Of a stretch of DNA of 29,996 nucleotides, positions 1 through 8,292 are shown in pieces. The stretch covers positions 1 through 29,996 of the forward strand of contig JBKJQN010000112.1 of assembly GCA_046593925.1 (NCBI GenBank), written 5' to 3'. The DNA comes from JAYVYM01 sp046593925. GTDB lineage: Bacteria > Actinomycetota > Actinomycetes > Mycobacteriales > SCTD01. The notes under the pieces were generated by a model. The model made no database searches and had not been told where the DNA came from. It saw only the letters and a list, made by a program, of their open reading frames with translations. The first letter of the stretch is position 1. Each line of letters begins with the position of its first letter. The position numbers were made by a program, and so were the translations under genes.

Positions 1-190
1 TGGCCCAGGGCGTGCATCTGCAGGTGATCGCGGACAGTTTGGGTCGCAGCGATATCCGGGTGACACCGGCCGTCTACGCGTACAACGGCGAAGCGACGCC
101 GCCGAGCGCTCTCGCGGTCCAGTTGTTGCCCACAGCACAGGGGCGTTGTACCGGTTCCGGTGGCGACATCTCTGACCTGGACGTTCTCCG

Positions 191-209
<19 letters not shown>
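1..209 (+). pseudogene. C-terminal remnant of tyrosine recombinase (phage/ICE integrase), truncated by window edge
   Basis: The frame is open from the left edge and reads AQGVHLQVIADSLG, then RSDIRVTPAVYAY. This matches the last conserved block of tyrosine integrases (usually xxLGHSSIxxTxxYxH), with the nucleophile-like Tyr in VYAY. Two departures suggest decay: the conserved His after LG is Arg, and a Pro-Ala pair sits before the Tyr. After the Tyr there is an unrelated tail of about 43 residues, and the frame ends at a TGA at 207-209, inside the tRNA-Pro gene. The 5' part lies outside the window, so intactness cannot be judged. The gene points at the 3' end of the tRNA, the normal arrangement of an integrase beside its attachment site. 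Family assignment rests on this short block only. Confidence 0.5.
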
Positions 210-264
<55 letters not shown>

Positions 265-296
265 TGACGGTCCAACCCTAGCAGCGAAGCCCGGGC

Positions 297-1649
297 TTAC
301 TTGCCGCGCTTCTCGCGCACCTTGACGCTGACCTCGATCGGCGTACCGGCGAAGCCGAAGTCTTCGCGGAGCTTGCGCTCGATGAAGCGACGGTAGCCGG
401 CCTCGAGGAACCCGCTGGTGAACAGCACGAACCGCGGTGGCCGGGTGCCGGCCTGGGTCGCGAACAGCACCTTGGGCTGCTTGCCGCTGCGTACCGGCGG
501 CGGGGTCTCGGCGATGACGTCGGCGATCCAGCTGTTCAGCCGACCGGTCGAGATGCGGGTCTCCCAGCCGGCCAGGGCGGTACGCATCGCCGGCGCAAGC
601 TTGTCGACCGCACGGCCGGTCAGGGCGCTCACGTTGACCCGCGGGGCCCATGCGATCCGCGCGAGGTCGCGGTCGATCTCCTTCGCCAGGACGTCGCGGC
701 GGTCCTCGTCGACCAGGTCCCACTTGTTGAACGCCACGACCAGGGCGCGCCCGGCCTCCACCGCCATCGCGATGATGCGCTGGTCCTGCTCAGACAGGAC
801 CTCGTGCGCGTCGAGCAGGACGACCGCGACCTCGGCGGCCTCCAGCGCTGCATGCGTACGAAGGGAGGAGTAGTACTCCGAGCCGGACGCGTGCGAGACC
901 CGCCGGCGAAGGCCCGCGGTGTCGACGAACTTCCAGACCTCGCCGTCCACCTCGACGAGCGAGTCGACCGGGTCGCGGGTGGTGCCGGCGACCGCGTCGA
1001 CCAGGACGCGCTCCTCCCCGGACAACCGGTTGAGCAGGCTGGACTTCCCGACGTTGGGCCGGCCGAGCAGCGCCACCCGGCGCGGGCCGCCCTCGGCCGC
1101 GTCGGCGTCGGCCGGCGCCTCAGGCAGCGCGTCGAGGATCGCGTCGAGCAGGTCACCGCTCCCCCGGCCGTGCAGGGCGCTGACGACGTACGGCTCCCCC
1201 AGCCCAAGCGACCACAGCGCGGCCGCGTCGGACTCGGCCCGCTCGTCGTCGACCTTGTTGGCCGCGAGGACCACCGGCTTCTTCGAGCGCCGCAGCACCT
1301 TGACGACGGCCTCGTCGGCGTCGGTCGCGCCGACCACGGTGTCGACGACGAACAGCACGGCGTCGGCGGCGGCGATCGCGACCTCGGCCTGCGCGCTGAC
1401 CGCGAGCGCGAGGCCCTGCGCGCCGGCGTCCCAGCCACCGGTGTCGACGACGGTGAAGCGGCGCCCACGCCACTGGGCGTCGTACATCACGCGGTCGCGG
1501 GTGACGCCGGGGATGTCCTCGACGACCGCCTCACGGCGACCGATGAGGCGGTTGACCAGCGTCGACTTGCCGACGTTGGGCCGACCGACCACGGCCAGGA
1601 CGGGTTGCGGGGCCAGGCCCTCGCCCTCGCCCGGCTCCCCCTCGTTCAC
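297..1649 (-). CDS. der: Ribosome-associated tandem GTPase Der (EngA)
   Basis: Der is a double-GTPase needed for 50S subunit assembly. The 450-residue product has two G domains: GRPNVGKS at 22-29 with DTGG at 69-72 and NKVD at 131-134, then GRPNVGKS at 196-203 with DTAG at 243-246 and NKWD at 308-311. A KH-like C-terminal domain of about 90 residues follows, ending in a basic REKRGK tail. Length fits actinobacterial Der. The GTG start overlaps the plsC stop by four bases (GTGA), so translation is probably coupled. This is the last protein gene of the leftward operon and is followed by tRNA-Pro. The palindrome AAGCCCGGGCTT at 287-298 overlaps the TAA stop but has no loop or T-run. Confidence 0.97.
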   Translation of the reverse strand: MNEGEPGEGEGLAPQPVLAVVGRPNVGKSTLVNRLIGRREAVVEDIPGVTRDRVMYDAQWRGRRFTVVDTGGWDAGAQGLALAVSAQAEVAIAAADAVLFVVDTVVGATDADEAVVKVLRRSKKPVVLAANKVDDERAESDAAALWSLGLGEPYVVSALHGRGSGDLLDAILDALPEAPADADAAEGGPRRVALLGRPNVGKSSLLNRLSGEERVLVDAVAGTTRDPVDSLVEVDGEVWKFVDTAGLRRRVSHASGSEYYSSLRTHAALEAAEVAVVLLDAHEVLSEQDQRIIAMAVEAGRALVVAFNKWDLVDEDRRDVLAKEIDRDLARIAWAPRVNVSALTGRAVDKLAPAMRTALAGWETRISTGRLNSWIADVIAETPPPVRSGKQPKVLFATQAGTRPPRFVLFTSGFLEAGYRRFIERKLREDFGFAGTPIEVSVKVREKRGK

Positions 1650-2353
1650 GACGCCTCCTCCTGGGTGGTCCGCAGATGGGCCACCAGCGCGACCCGCAGC
1701 TGCTCGGCCGCTGCAGCAACGGTACGTCGCGAGCGCGGGTCGCCCTGGGCCACGACCGTCACCGGCGCACCGAACACGACCCGGACGCGGGTACGGCTGC
1801 GCGGCACCTTCGGTCCGCGCGGCCAGGCGTGCGCGGTGCCCAGGACGGCGATCGGGACGACCCGCGCCCCCGACCGCAGCGCCAGGTAGGCCAGCCCGTC
1901 GTTGACCTGCTCCAACGCGCCGGTGCCGCGGGTGCCCTCCGGGAAGACCCCGAGCGCCCCGCCGGCCTGAAGCACGGCGAGCCCGGCCCGCAGCGCGTCG
2001 CGATCGGCTCGGCCGCGGTGCACCGGGATCAGACCGAGCCAGCCGAACAGTCGCGAGCCGGCGCCGACGAAGATCTCGGACTTGGCCAGCAGGGCCGCGC
2101 GGCGGGGTGCCACCAGGAACACCAGCGGCCCGTCGACGAAGCCGGTGTGGTTGCCAGCCAGCAGCACCGGGCCGGTCCGGGGCACGTGCCCGGCACCGGT
2201 GACCTCGAGCCGGAACAGCGCGCCCGCGACCCGTCGACCGAGCCAGCGGCAGGCCACGACGAGCGCCGGCTTGGGGGCGCCGGTCGCGCGGCGACGGGCC
2301 GTGGGCGCCCCGCGGGCGGGGCTGCCGGCATCGGGTCCGACCGAATCGGTCAC
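1646..2353 (-). CDS. plsC: 1-acyl-sn-glycerol-3-phosphate acyltransferase (PlsC family)
   Basis: This is a membrane-associated acyltransferase that converts lysophosphatidate to phosphatidate in phospholipid synthesis. Of 235 residues, NHTGFVD at 68-74 is the catalytic H-x4-D motif, VHRGRAD at about 111-117 is acceptor motif II, and FPEGTRG at 137-143 is motif III. The first 30 residues are Arg/Pro/Ala-rich and probably disordered. The GTG start overlaps the cmk stop (GTGA), and its own stop overlaps the der start. A plsC-like gene between cmk and der is common in actinobacteria. The exact acyl acceptor cannot be told from sequence. Confidence 0.9.
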   Translation of the reverse strand: MTDSVGPDAGSPARGAPTARRRATGAPKPALVVACRWLGRRVAGALFRLEVTGAGHVPRTGPVLLAGNHTGFVDGPLVFLVAPRRAALLAKSEIFVGAGSRLFGWLGLIPVHRGRADRDALRAGLAVLQAGGALGVFPEGTRGTGALEQVNDGLAYLALRSGARVVPIAVLGTAHAWPRGPKVPRSRTRVRVVFGAPVTVVAQGDPRSRRTVAAAAEQLRVALVAHLRTTQEEAS

Positions 2354-3060
2354 GGCCCGGTCAGGCCGGCGTCGCGGGCCAGCGCGAGGACGCCGTCGAC
2401 GACCTGCTGCACCGTGAGCGCACTGGCGTCCAGGTGCACCGCGTCGGGGGCAGCCGCGAGCGGGCTGGCGATGCGGCTGCTGTCGTAGGCATCGCGACGC
2501 GCCAGGTCGGCGGCGACCGCCGCAACAAGGTCCGGGCGCCCTTTGGCGACCCCGGCGTCGGCGTCGGCGGCCCGCCGGCTCGCGCGCACCGACGGGTCGG
2601 CGTCGAGGTAGACCTTCACCGCCGCTCGCGGGGCGACGACCGACCCGACGTCGCGGCCCTCGGCGACCGCGCCGCCGCTGCCCATCAGCGCGCGCTGCAG
2701 CGCGACGAGCGCACGGCGCACCTCGGGTACGGCGCTCACGGCACTGACCGCTGCGGTGACCTCGGGGGTCCGGATGGCGGCTGCGACGTCCTCGCCGTCC
2801 AGGGTGACGGCCGGGGCGCCCGGGTCGGTCGACATCGTCAGCCCGTCCCTCGCCACCAGGGCCCCGACCACCGCGACGACAGCCGACGGGTCGGCGAGGT
2901 CGGTGCCGGCGCGCAGGACAGCCAGGGTCGCCGCCCGGTAGGTCGCGCCGGTGTCGACGTACCGCCAGCCCAGGGCGGCCGCTACTCCCCTGGCGACGGT
3001 GCTCTTTCCGGACCCGGACGGCCCGTCGAGAGCGACGGTGCGGCGGCCCGGGTCGTCCAT
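2350..3060 (-). CDS. cmk: Cytidylate kinase
   Basis: Cmk phosphorylates CMP/dCMP to the diphosphates with ATP. The 236-residue product has the P-loop GPSGSGKS at 13-20, followed by the YVDTGATYRA segment of the nucleotide-monophosphate site and the EGRDVGSVV region typical of Cmk. The start chosen is the ATG at 3058-3060, because a G-rich Shine-Dalgarno (GGGGGGA) sits about nine bases upstream. A GTG 18 bases further upstream would put that site inside the coding sequence. The stop overlaps plsC by four bases. There is a 41-base gap to the upstream tyrA stop, so cmk may also have its own weak promoter. Confidence 0.95.
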   Translation of the reverse strand: MDDPGRRTVALDGPSGSGKSTVARGVAAALGWRYVDTGATYRAATLAVLRAGTDLADPSAVVAVVGALVARDGLTMSTDPGAPAVTLDGEDVAAAIRTPEVTAAVSAVSAVPEVRRALVALQRALMGSGGAVAEGRDVGSVVAPRAAVKVYLDADPSVRASRRAADADAGVAKGRPDLVAAVAADLARRDAYDSSRIASPLAAAPDAVHLDASALTVQQVVDGVLALARDAGLTGP

Positions 3061-3101
3061 GCTCACTGGTCCCCCCACTGCCGGATCACGGACCGGGGAG
3101 C

Positions 3102-4160
3102 CTAGCCGCCACCGAGAACCTCCCAGCCGCCGGCACGCAGCGCCCGCACCAGGTCACCGCGGGCAGATCCGCGTACCGACAGCTCGATCACGCCGCGGGG
3201 GCTGCCGGGCACGTGGTCGACGCGGACGTCCTCCACGTTGACGCCGGCCGCGCCGGCCGTGACCAGCAGGTCGGCGAGCCGGCCGGGGGTGTCGGGGACG
3301 GACACGGCGACGGCGGTGAAGGCCGCGTCGCGCTCGCCGCGCTTGACCGGCACGAGCGCGCGGCCCTGTGCCCCGCGGGCCAGCAGGGCCAGTACCGGCC
3401 CGTCGTCGCCCGCGTCCAAGGCGTCCGCGACCGCGCCGAGGTCGTCGGACAGCGCCCGGACGAGCGGCGCCACATCGCTGCTGTTGAGCCGCAGCACCTC
3501 GCGCCACAGCTCGGGGTCGCTGGCGGCGATCCGGGTCGCGTCCTGCAGGCCGGGTCCGGCGAGCGAGGTGGCGTCCAGCGAGCCGCGCAGCAGCTGCGCG
3601 GCCAGCGCGCTCGCGGCGACCTGCGGCAGGTGGCTGACCAGTGCCACCGCGGCGTCGTGGCGCTCAGGGGACAGCCGTACCGGAGTCGCTCCGGTCATCG
3701 TCACCAGGGCTTCGACATCGGCGAGTGCGAGGGCGGAGGTCGCCGGGCCCGGGCACAGCACCCATGGGCGGCCGGCGAACAGGGTCGCGACCGCGGCGTC
3801 CGGGCCGCTGCGCTCGCGCCCGGCCATCGGGTGGCTGCCGCAGACGGCCTGCAGATCGCAGCCGGCCGCGGCGAGCGCTGCCTGCACCGGGGCCTGCACC
3901 GACGACACGTGGGTGGCCGTACGCACGACGCCCTGCAGCCGCAGCACCTGCCCGGCGACGGCGACCGGCGGCGTGCACACCACGGCGACCCGCGCGGCCC
4001 CTGCGCCGTCCCACGCGCGCCCGGCGCCGCGGGCGACGGCGGTGGCCAGGGCGGCCGGGTCGGTGTCGGTGAGCAGCACGTCGGCGCGCCCGTGCAGGGC
4101 CAGGCCGAGCGAGGTGCCGATCAGCCCGGTGCCGACGACGAGCAGATCCGCACGGCTCAC
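3102..4160 (-). CDS. tyrA: Prephenate dehydrogenase with C-terminal ACT domain
   Basis: This enzyme makes 4-hydroxyphenylpyruvate from prephenate with NAD(P), on the way to tyrosine. The 352-residue product begins with a Rossmann motif GTGLIG at 10-15. It has the catalytic-site signature HPMAGRERSG around 110-119 and a C-terminal ACT-like regulatory domain at about 283-352 (VPDTPGRLADLL), which probably senses tyrosine or another amino acid. The frame is open further upstream, but the GTG at 4158-4160 is preferred: it overlaps the aroH stop as GTGA and starts exactly at the Rossmann strand. It is coupled to a chorismate mutase, so two consecutive steps from chorismate are made from one message. 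Confidence 0.93.
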   Translation of the reverse strand: MSRADLLVVGTGLIGTSLGLALHGRADVLLTDTDPAALATAVARGAGRAWDGAGAARVAVVCTPPVAVAGQVLRLQGVVRTATHVSSVQAPVQAALAAAGCDLQAVCGSHPMAGRERSGPDAAVATLFAGRPWVLCPGPATSALALADVEALVTMTGATPVRLSPERHDAAVALVSHLPQVAASALAAQLLRGSLDATSLAGPGLQDATRIAASDPELWREVLRLNSSDVAPLVRALSDDLGAVADALDAGDDGPVLALLARGAQGRALVPVKRGERDAAFTAVAVSVPDTPGRLADLLVTAGAAGVNVEDVRVDHVPGSPRGVIELSVRGSARGDLVRALRAGGWEVLGGG

Positions 4161-4519
4161 TGCTTCAGGTCGGTACGCAGGGCCGCGGCTCCCCGCAGGT
4201 AGACGTGCCGTACCTCGCTGCGCGGCAGATCGGTGTCGACGTGCGCGAGCAGCCGCAGCACCCGCGGCATCGCCCCGGGCACGGCGATCTCGCTCGCGCA
4301 CAGCAGCGGGACGTCGACGAGGCCCATCTGCCTGGCGGCGTACGCCGGAAACTCCGAGACCAGGTCCGGCGTCGCGGTGAAGAAGATGCTGACCAGGTCG
4401 TCGGTCGCGAGGGAGTTGCGCACCAAGACCTCGCGCACCAGCGCGCTGCAGGCCTCCAGGAGCAGCTCGCGCTCGTCACGGTCGACTGTGATGGCACCCC
4501 GCACCGCCCGCAGCGCCAC
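4157..4519 (-). CDS. aroH: Chorismate mutase, AroH class
   Basis: This enzyme rearranges chorismate to prephenate, the substrate of the neighbouring tyrA product. The 120-residue protein aligns by eye with the Bacillus subtilis AroH fold (trimeric pseudo-alpha/beta barrel) rather than the all-helical AroQ class. Active-site positions are kept: Arg7 in VRGA, Glu77 in ASEI, Arg89 in VLRLL and Tyr107 in RHVYLRG. The motif TATPDLVSEFPA is also typical. The GTG start lies four bases after the rluB stop. Its stop overlaps tyrA by four bases. Confidence 0.93.
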   Translation of the reverse strand: MALRAVRGAITVDRDERELLLEACSALVREVLVRNSLATDDLVSIFFTATPDLVSEFPAYAARQMGLVDVPLLCASEIAVPGAMPRVLRLLAHVDTDLPRSEVRHVYLRGAAALRTDLKQ

Positions 4520-4523
4520 CGGG

Positions 4524-5264
4524 TCAGAGCCCGACGAGCTCGTACAGCGCGCCGAGCTCCTGGCGGGTGAGCGGGCGCAGCCGGCCGGACTTCTGCGAGC
4601 CGAGCTGCACGGGCCCGACGGCGGTGCGTACCAGGCGCTGCACGGGGTGCCCGACCTGCTCGAGCATCCGGCGCACGATGTGCTTGCGGCCCTCGTGCAG
4701 GACGATCTCGACGAGCACCCGGTTGGCCGCGGAGTCGACCAGCTTGAAGGAGTCGACCCGTGCCATACCGTCCTCGAGCTCGACGCCGGCCCGCAGCTGC
4801 CGGCCGACGTCGCGCGGCAGCGGGCCGAGCAGCTCGGCCAGGTAGGTCTTCGGCACCTCGTACGACGGGTGCGTCAGGCGCTGCGCCAGCTCGCCGTCGT
4901 TGGTGAGCAGCAGCAGGCCCTCGGTGTCGGCGTCCAGCCGCCCGACGTGGAACAGCCGCTCCTTGCGACCCTGGACCAGGTCGCCGACGGTCGGGCGGCC
5001 CTCCGGGTCGCTCATCGCGCTGACCATGCCTTTGGGCTTGTTCAGCGCCAGGTAGACCGAGCTGCTGGAGGTGGTGATGCGCATGCCATCGACCTTGATG
5101 ACCGCGGTCTCGGGGTCGACGCGCATGCCCTGCTCGCGAACCGGCTCGCCGTCGACCGACACCCGGCCCTCACCGATCAGCACCTCGCAGGCCCGCCGGG
5201 AGCCCAGCCCGGCACCGGCCAGCACCTTCTGCAGCCGGATGCCCTCGTCGGCAGGGTCGGTCAT
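4524..5264 (-). CDS. rluB: 23S rRNA pseudouridine synthase, RluB family
   Basis: This is an RNA-modifying enzyme that converts a 23S rRNA uridine to pseudouridine. Of 246 residues, an S4 RNA-binding domain covers about 8-70 (IRLQKVLAGAGLGSRRA), followed by the RsuA/RluB-type catalytic domain with GRLDADTEG. Asp111 is the expected catalytic residue. LLTNDGELAQRLTHP follows as usual for the family. The frame continues upstream, but the ATG at 5262-5264 is chosen because the S4 domain begins just after it and the upstream part is shadow sequence over scpB. The gap to the scpB stop is 19 bases. RluB is preferred over RsuA because this gene habitually follows scpB. Confidence 0.92.
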   Translation of the reverse strand: MTDPADEGIRLQKVLAGAGLGSRRACEVLIGEGRVSVDGEPVREQGMRVDPETAVIKVDGMRITTSSSSVYLALNKPKGMVSAMSDPEGRPTVGDLVQGRKERLFHVGRLDADTEGLLLLTNDGELAQRLTHPSYEVPKTYLAELLGPLPRDVGRQLRAGVELEDGMARVDSFKLVDSAANRVLVEIVLHEGRKHIVRRMLEQVGHPVQRLVRTAVGPVQLGSQKSGRLRPLTRQELGALYELVGL

Positions 5265-5283
5265 GGCAGTGGGCTCGCAGACG

Positions 5284-5847
5284 TCAGGAGGACGGCGAGT
5301 CGGTGTCGAGCTCGCCGAGGTCGGGCAGGAACGGAGCCAGCGACGGCAGTTCGTCGAGCGAGGCCAGGCCGAGCCGCTCGAGGAGCAGGCCGGTCGTACG
5401 GTACAGCGTGGCGGTGCTGTCATCGTCGGTACCGGCCTCCACGACCAGCCCGCGGGACATCAGCGTCCGCACGACTCCGTCGACGTTGACACCGCGTACG
5501 GCGCCGACCCGGGCCCGCGTCACAGGCTGGCGGTAGGCGATGACGGCGAGCGTCTCCAGGGCCGCCTGGGTGAGCCGGGCCGACTGGCCGTCCAGGACGA
5601 ACCGCTCGACGAAGGGCGCGCAGTCGGCCCGGGTGTAGAGCCGCCAGCCACCGGCGACCTCGCGCAGCTCGAAGCCGCGCCCCTGCTCGGCGTAGTCCCG
5701 CGCCAGCGCCCGCAGCACGTCCAGGACCTCGACGGTCGGGCGCTCGGCGACCTGCGCCAGCACGACCGCCGACACCGGCTCGTCGGTGACCAGCAGCACC
5801 GACTCGACGACGGCCCGCAGCGGCGGACCCGGCTCGGCCCCGGTCAT
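5284..5847 (-). CDS. scpB: Segregation and condensation protein B
   Basis: ScpB is a winged-helix subunit that dimerises and bridges ScpA in the SMC-ScpAB chromosome condensation complex. The 187-residue product shows the typical first helix segment (LRAVVESVLLVTDEPVS) and the conserved ARLTQAALETLAVIAYRQPVTRA stretch followed by GVNVDGVVRTLMSRGLV. Of two possible starts, the ATG at 5845-5847 is chosen because it overlaps the scpA stop as ATGA. The last 20 residues are acidic and Ser/Pro-rich. It is translationally coupled to scpA, which fits the stoichiometric complex the two form. Confidence 0.95.
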   Translation of the reverse strand: MTGAEPGPPLRAVVESVLLVTDEPVSAVVLAQVAERPTVEVLDVLRALARDYAEQGRGFELREVAGGWRLYTRADCAPFVERFVLDGQSARLTQAALETLAVIAYRQPVTRARVGAVRGVNVDGVVRTLMSRGLVVEAGTDDDSTATLYRTTGLLLERLGLASLDELPSLAPFLPDLGELDTDSPSS

Positions 5848-6638
5848 GTGTCCCCGCCGTCCCACTCGCCACCAGCTGCCCGCAGCGGGTCGCGGTGCCC
5901 GCCGGTCCAGCGCACCCGCAGCTCGCTGAGCGCCTCGGCCTGGTCGAACGCCACCAGCCCCTCCCGGTAGAGCTCGAGCAGTCCGAGGAAGCGGGCGACG
6001 ACCTCCAGGGTGCCGTCGCAGTCTGCGGTCAGGCTCCGGAACGACCCGCCGCCGGTACGCCGGAGCCGCTCGATGAGCAGTCCGGTCTGCTCGCGCACGC
6101 TGACGGTGCCGCCGTGCGCGTGGTCGACGGACACGACCGGCTCGGCCCGTGGTGCCAGGGCCCGCGCAGCCAGTGCCGCGAACTCCCGCGGGCCGAGCCC
6201 GAGCAGCACCTCGGGCAGCAGCCCGGCGAAGCGCGGCTCGAGCTGCACCGAGCGCGGGAAGCGGGTGGCCTGGGTCGACATCAGCCCGGCGAGGTGCGCC
6301 GCCGCCTGCTTGTACGCGCGGTACTGCAGCAGCCGCGCGAACAGCAGGTCGCGGGCCTCGATGAGCGCGAGGTCCTCCTCGTCCGCCAGGTCCTCGCCCG
6401 GCAGCAGCCGGGCAACCTTGAGGTCGAGCAGGGTTGCGGCGACCACCAGGAACTCGGTCGCCTGCCCGAGGTCCCAGTCGGTGCCCGCCGCCCGGATGTG
6501 CGCGATGAACTCATCCGTGACCTGGCTCAGCGCGACCTCGGTGACGTCGAGCTGGTGCTTGGCGATCAGGCCGAGCAGCAGGTCGAACGGCCCCTCGAAC
6601 ACGCCGTCGAGGTGGACGGAGAACGCCGGCGTGATCAC
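5844..6638 (-). CDS. scpA: Segregation and condensation protein A (kleisin)
   Basis: ScpA is the kleisin subunit that links the two SMC heads and binds ScpB. The 264-residue product begins with the N-terminal signature FSVHLDGVFEGPFDLLLGLI, continues HQLDVTEVALSQVTDEF, and ends in the winged-helix region with FLGLLELYREGLVAFDQ. The frame is open far upstream, but the GTG at 6636-6638 overlaps the preceding stop (GTGA) and sits just before the conserved motif. It lies between parA and scpB, an order seen in many actinobacteria that ties origin segregation to condensin loading. Confidence 0.95.
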   Translation of the reverse strand: MITPAFSVHLDGVFEGPFDLLLGLIAKHQLDVTEVALSQVTDEFIAHIRAAGTDWDLGQATEFLVVAATLLDLKVARLLPGEDLADEEDLALIEARDLLFARLLQYRAYKQAAAHLAGLMSTQATRFPRSVQLEPRFAGLLPEVLLGLGPREFAALAARALAPRAEPVVSVDHAHGGTVSVREQTGLLIERLRRTGGGSFRSLTADCDGTLEVVARFLGLLELYREGLVAFDQAEALSELRVRWTGGHRDPLRAAGGEWDGGDT

Positions 6639-7294
6639 CCGCCCGACACGACCCGCACCAGCGGGTCGAGCACCCGGTCGAGCACCGTGGGCAGCAGCGC
6701 GGTCGGGCCGCCGAGCGGTATCAGCAGCAGCGCGAGCAGCACGGCCGTGCCGATGTTGCGTTCGACGAGCTGGTAGCGGGCGCGCCGCCAGCCGGAGCTC
6801 TGCGGGGCGACCGCGAACAGCGCGAAACCGCCGGGCAGCGGCGGCAGTGGCACGACCGACAGCGCACCGACGTACGTCGCCATCAACCCGCCGAGCAGCC
6901 ACGCCTCCTCGCCGGGAGGCAGCATCCCGGCGCCGTTCTGCAGCAGCCGTGAGCTGGCCGGCACGACGCCGTACGTCACCCCGAAGGCGGCCAGCGCGCC
7001 GAGCCCGACGGCCAGGACGACGAGCGGGCCGGTGAGCAGCGCGAGCGCGACACCGGCGCCGCGGCGCCGCTCCGGCGCCTCCACCGGCCGGGCCCAGCCG
7101 ATCCCGGCGACGGCCACGCCGACGGCGCCGAACGGGTCCAGCTGCCGACGCGGGTCGGGTCTGCCACGGCCCGGCTCGCGAAGCCCCACCCGGGCGCAGG
7201 CCAGAGCGCTCAACCAGCCGGCGAGGGTGACGCTGACCACGAACGCGACCAACAGCAGGACGAAGGACAGCGGGTCGCCCAGTGCGTACAGCAC
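6635..7294 (-). CDS. Site-2-protease (M50) family membrane protein lacking metal ligands
   Basis: This is a 219-residue hydrophobic protein with about five membrane segments (near 10-34, 52-70, 80-110, 130-160, 180-200). It carries the M50B scaffold: LDPFG at 52-56 followed by GIGWARPV at 64-71, which corresponds to the family's DP-x-G and GWAKPV landmarks. The catalytic parts are missing. Where HExxH is expected (after the VSVT strand at 20-23) it reads AGWLS at 25-29, and where the third-ligand LDG is expected it reads LPG at 153-155. If the alignment is right, it is a pseudoprotease. It lies between parA and scpA, with stop overlapping scpA (GTGA) and start two bases after the parA stop. 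Function unknown. Confidence 0.7.
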   Translation of the reverse strand: MLYALGDPLSFVLLLVAFVVSVTLAGWLSALACARVGLREPGRGRPDPRRQLDPFGAVGVAVAGIGWARPVEAPERRRGAGVALALLTGPLVVLAVGLGALAAFGVTYGVVPASSRLLQNGAGMLPPGEEAWLLGGLMATYVGALSVVPLPPLPGGFALFAVAPQSSGWRRARYQLVERNIGTAVLLALLLIPLGGPTALLPTVLDRVLDPLVRVVSGG

Positions 7295-7295
7295 C

Positions 7296-8201
7296 TCAGC
7301 GGGCGGTGCTCATCGCGAGCACCTCGCGGGCCAGCTCGCGGTAGGCCGCGGCTCCCGACGAGGTCGTCGCGTAGGAGGTGATCGGCTCGCCGGCCACCGT
7401 CGTCTCGGGGAAGCGCACGGTGCGGTTGATGACGGTGTGGAACACCTTGTCGCCGAACGCCTCGACGACCCGGGCGAGCACCTCGCGACCGTGCAGCGTA
7501 CGGGCGTCGTACATGGTCGCCAGGATGCCGTCGAGCTCGAGCTCCGGGTTGAGCCGCTCCTGCACCTTGCTGATGGTCTGCACGAGCAGGGCCATCCCGC
7601 GCAGCGCGAAGAACTCGCACTCCAGCGGCGCGATGACGCCGTCGGCGGCGGTGAGGGCGTTGACGGTCAGCAGGCCCAGGCTCGGCTGGCAGTCGACCAG
7701 GACGACGTCGTAGTGCGGCAGGACCGGCTTGAGCACCCTGCGCAGGGTCTGCTCGCGCGCGACCTCGTTGACCAGCTGCACCTCGGCGGCCGACAGGTCG
7801 ATATTGCTCGGCAGCAGGTCCAGTCCCTCGACCCCGGTCTCGAGCAGGACGTCGTCGACGCCGACGCCGCCCTCCATCATCAGGTTGAACACAGTCTTGT
7901 CGAGGGCCAGCGGATTGACCCCGAGACCGACCGAGAGCGCGCCCTGCGGGTCGAGGTCGACGAGCAGCACCCGCCGGCCGCACTCCGCGAGCGCCGCGCC
8001 GAGGTTGATGGTCGTCGTGGTCTTGCCGACCCCGCCCTTCTGGTTGCACAGGGCGACGACGCGGGCCGGGCCGTGCCGCTCGAGCGGCTGCGGGTCAGGG
8101 AACACGCGGCGCGGACGACCGGTGGGTCCGACCCCGGCGGCGTCACCAGCCAGCAGGCTCGCGGGGATGCCGCCCTGCCCGAGGGCTCCGCTGGTCGACA
8201 T
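7296..8201 (-). CDS. parA: ParA/Soj-type chromosome partitioning ATPase
   Basis: This is a deviant-Walker ATPase of 301 residues. KGGVGKT at 55-61 is the deviant Walker A with both signature lysines. VLLVDLDPQG is the A' motif and DVVLVDCQPSLG the Walker B region. The first 45 residues are a low-complexity extension. ParA proteins bind DNA non-specifically and are cleared by ParB, but no parB or parS-like cluster is seen in this window. This copy belongs to the scpAB-linked type (Rv1708 position) rather than the origin-proximal parAB pair. The ATG has a GGGAGGG Shine-Dalgarno at 8212-8218, ten bases upstream, so it probably opens the long operon down to der. Confidence 0.92.
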   Translation of the reverse strand: MSTSGALGQGGIPASLLAGDAAGVGPTGRPRRVFPDPQPLERHGPARVVALCNQKGGVGKTTTTINLGAALAECGRRVLLVDLDPQGALSVGLGVNPLALDKTVFNLMMEGGVGVDDVLLETGVEGLDLLPSNIDLSAAEVQLVNEVAREQTLRRVLKPVLPHYDVVLVDCQPSLGLLTVNALTAADGVIAPLECEFFALRGMALLVQTISKVQERLNPELELDGILATMYDARTLHGREVLARVVEAFGDKVFHTVINRTVRFPETTVAGEPITSYATTSSGAAAYRELAREVLAMSTAR

Positions 8202-8292
8202 GTTTGCGCTGCCCTCCCTGCCCCGGGCGCGGCGGCGGTTCCGCGTGGCGCTCCGGCGGCGACTCTAACGGGAGCCGGCGGCAGGCTGCGGC

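Noticed and set aside
287..298. AAGCCCGGGCTT as the der terminator
   Set aside because: It is a loopless 12-base palindrome overlapping the stop codon without a T-run, and tRNA-Pro follows on the same strand.
629..1468. Long Arg/Ser-rich open frames opposite or alongside der
   Set aside because: They are GC-driven shadow frames; der has complete G motifs in its own frame.
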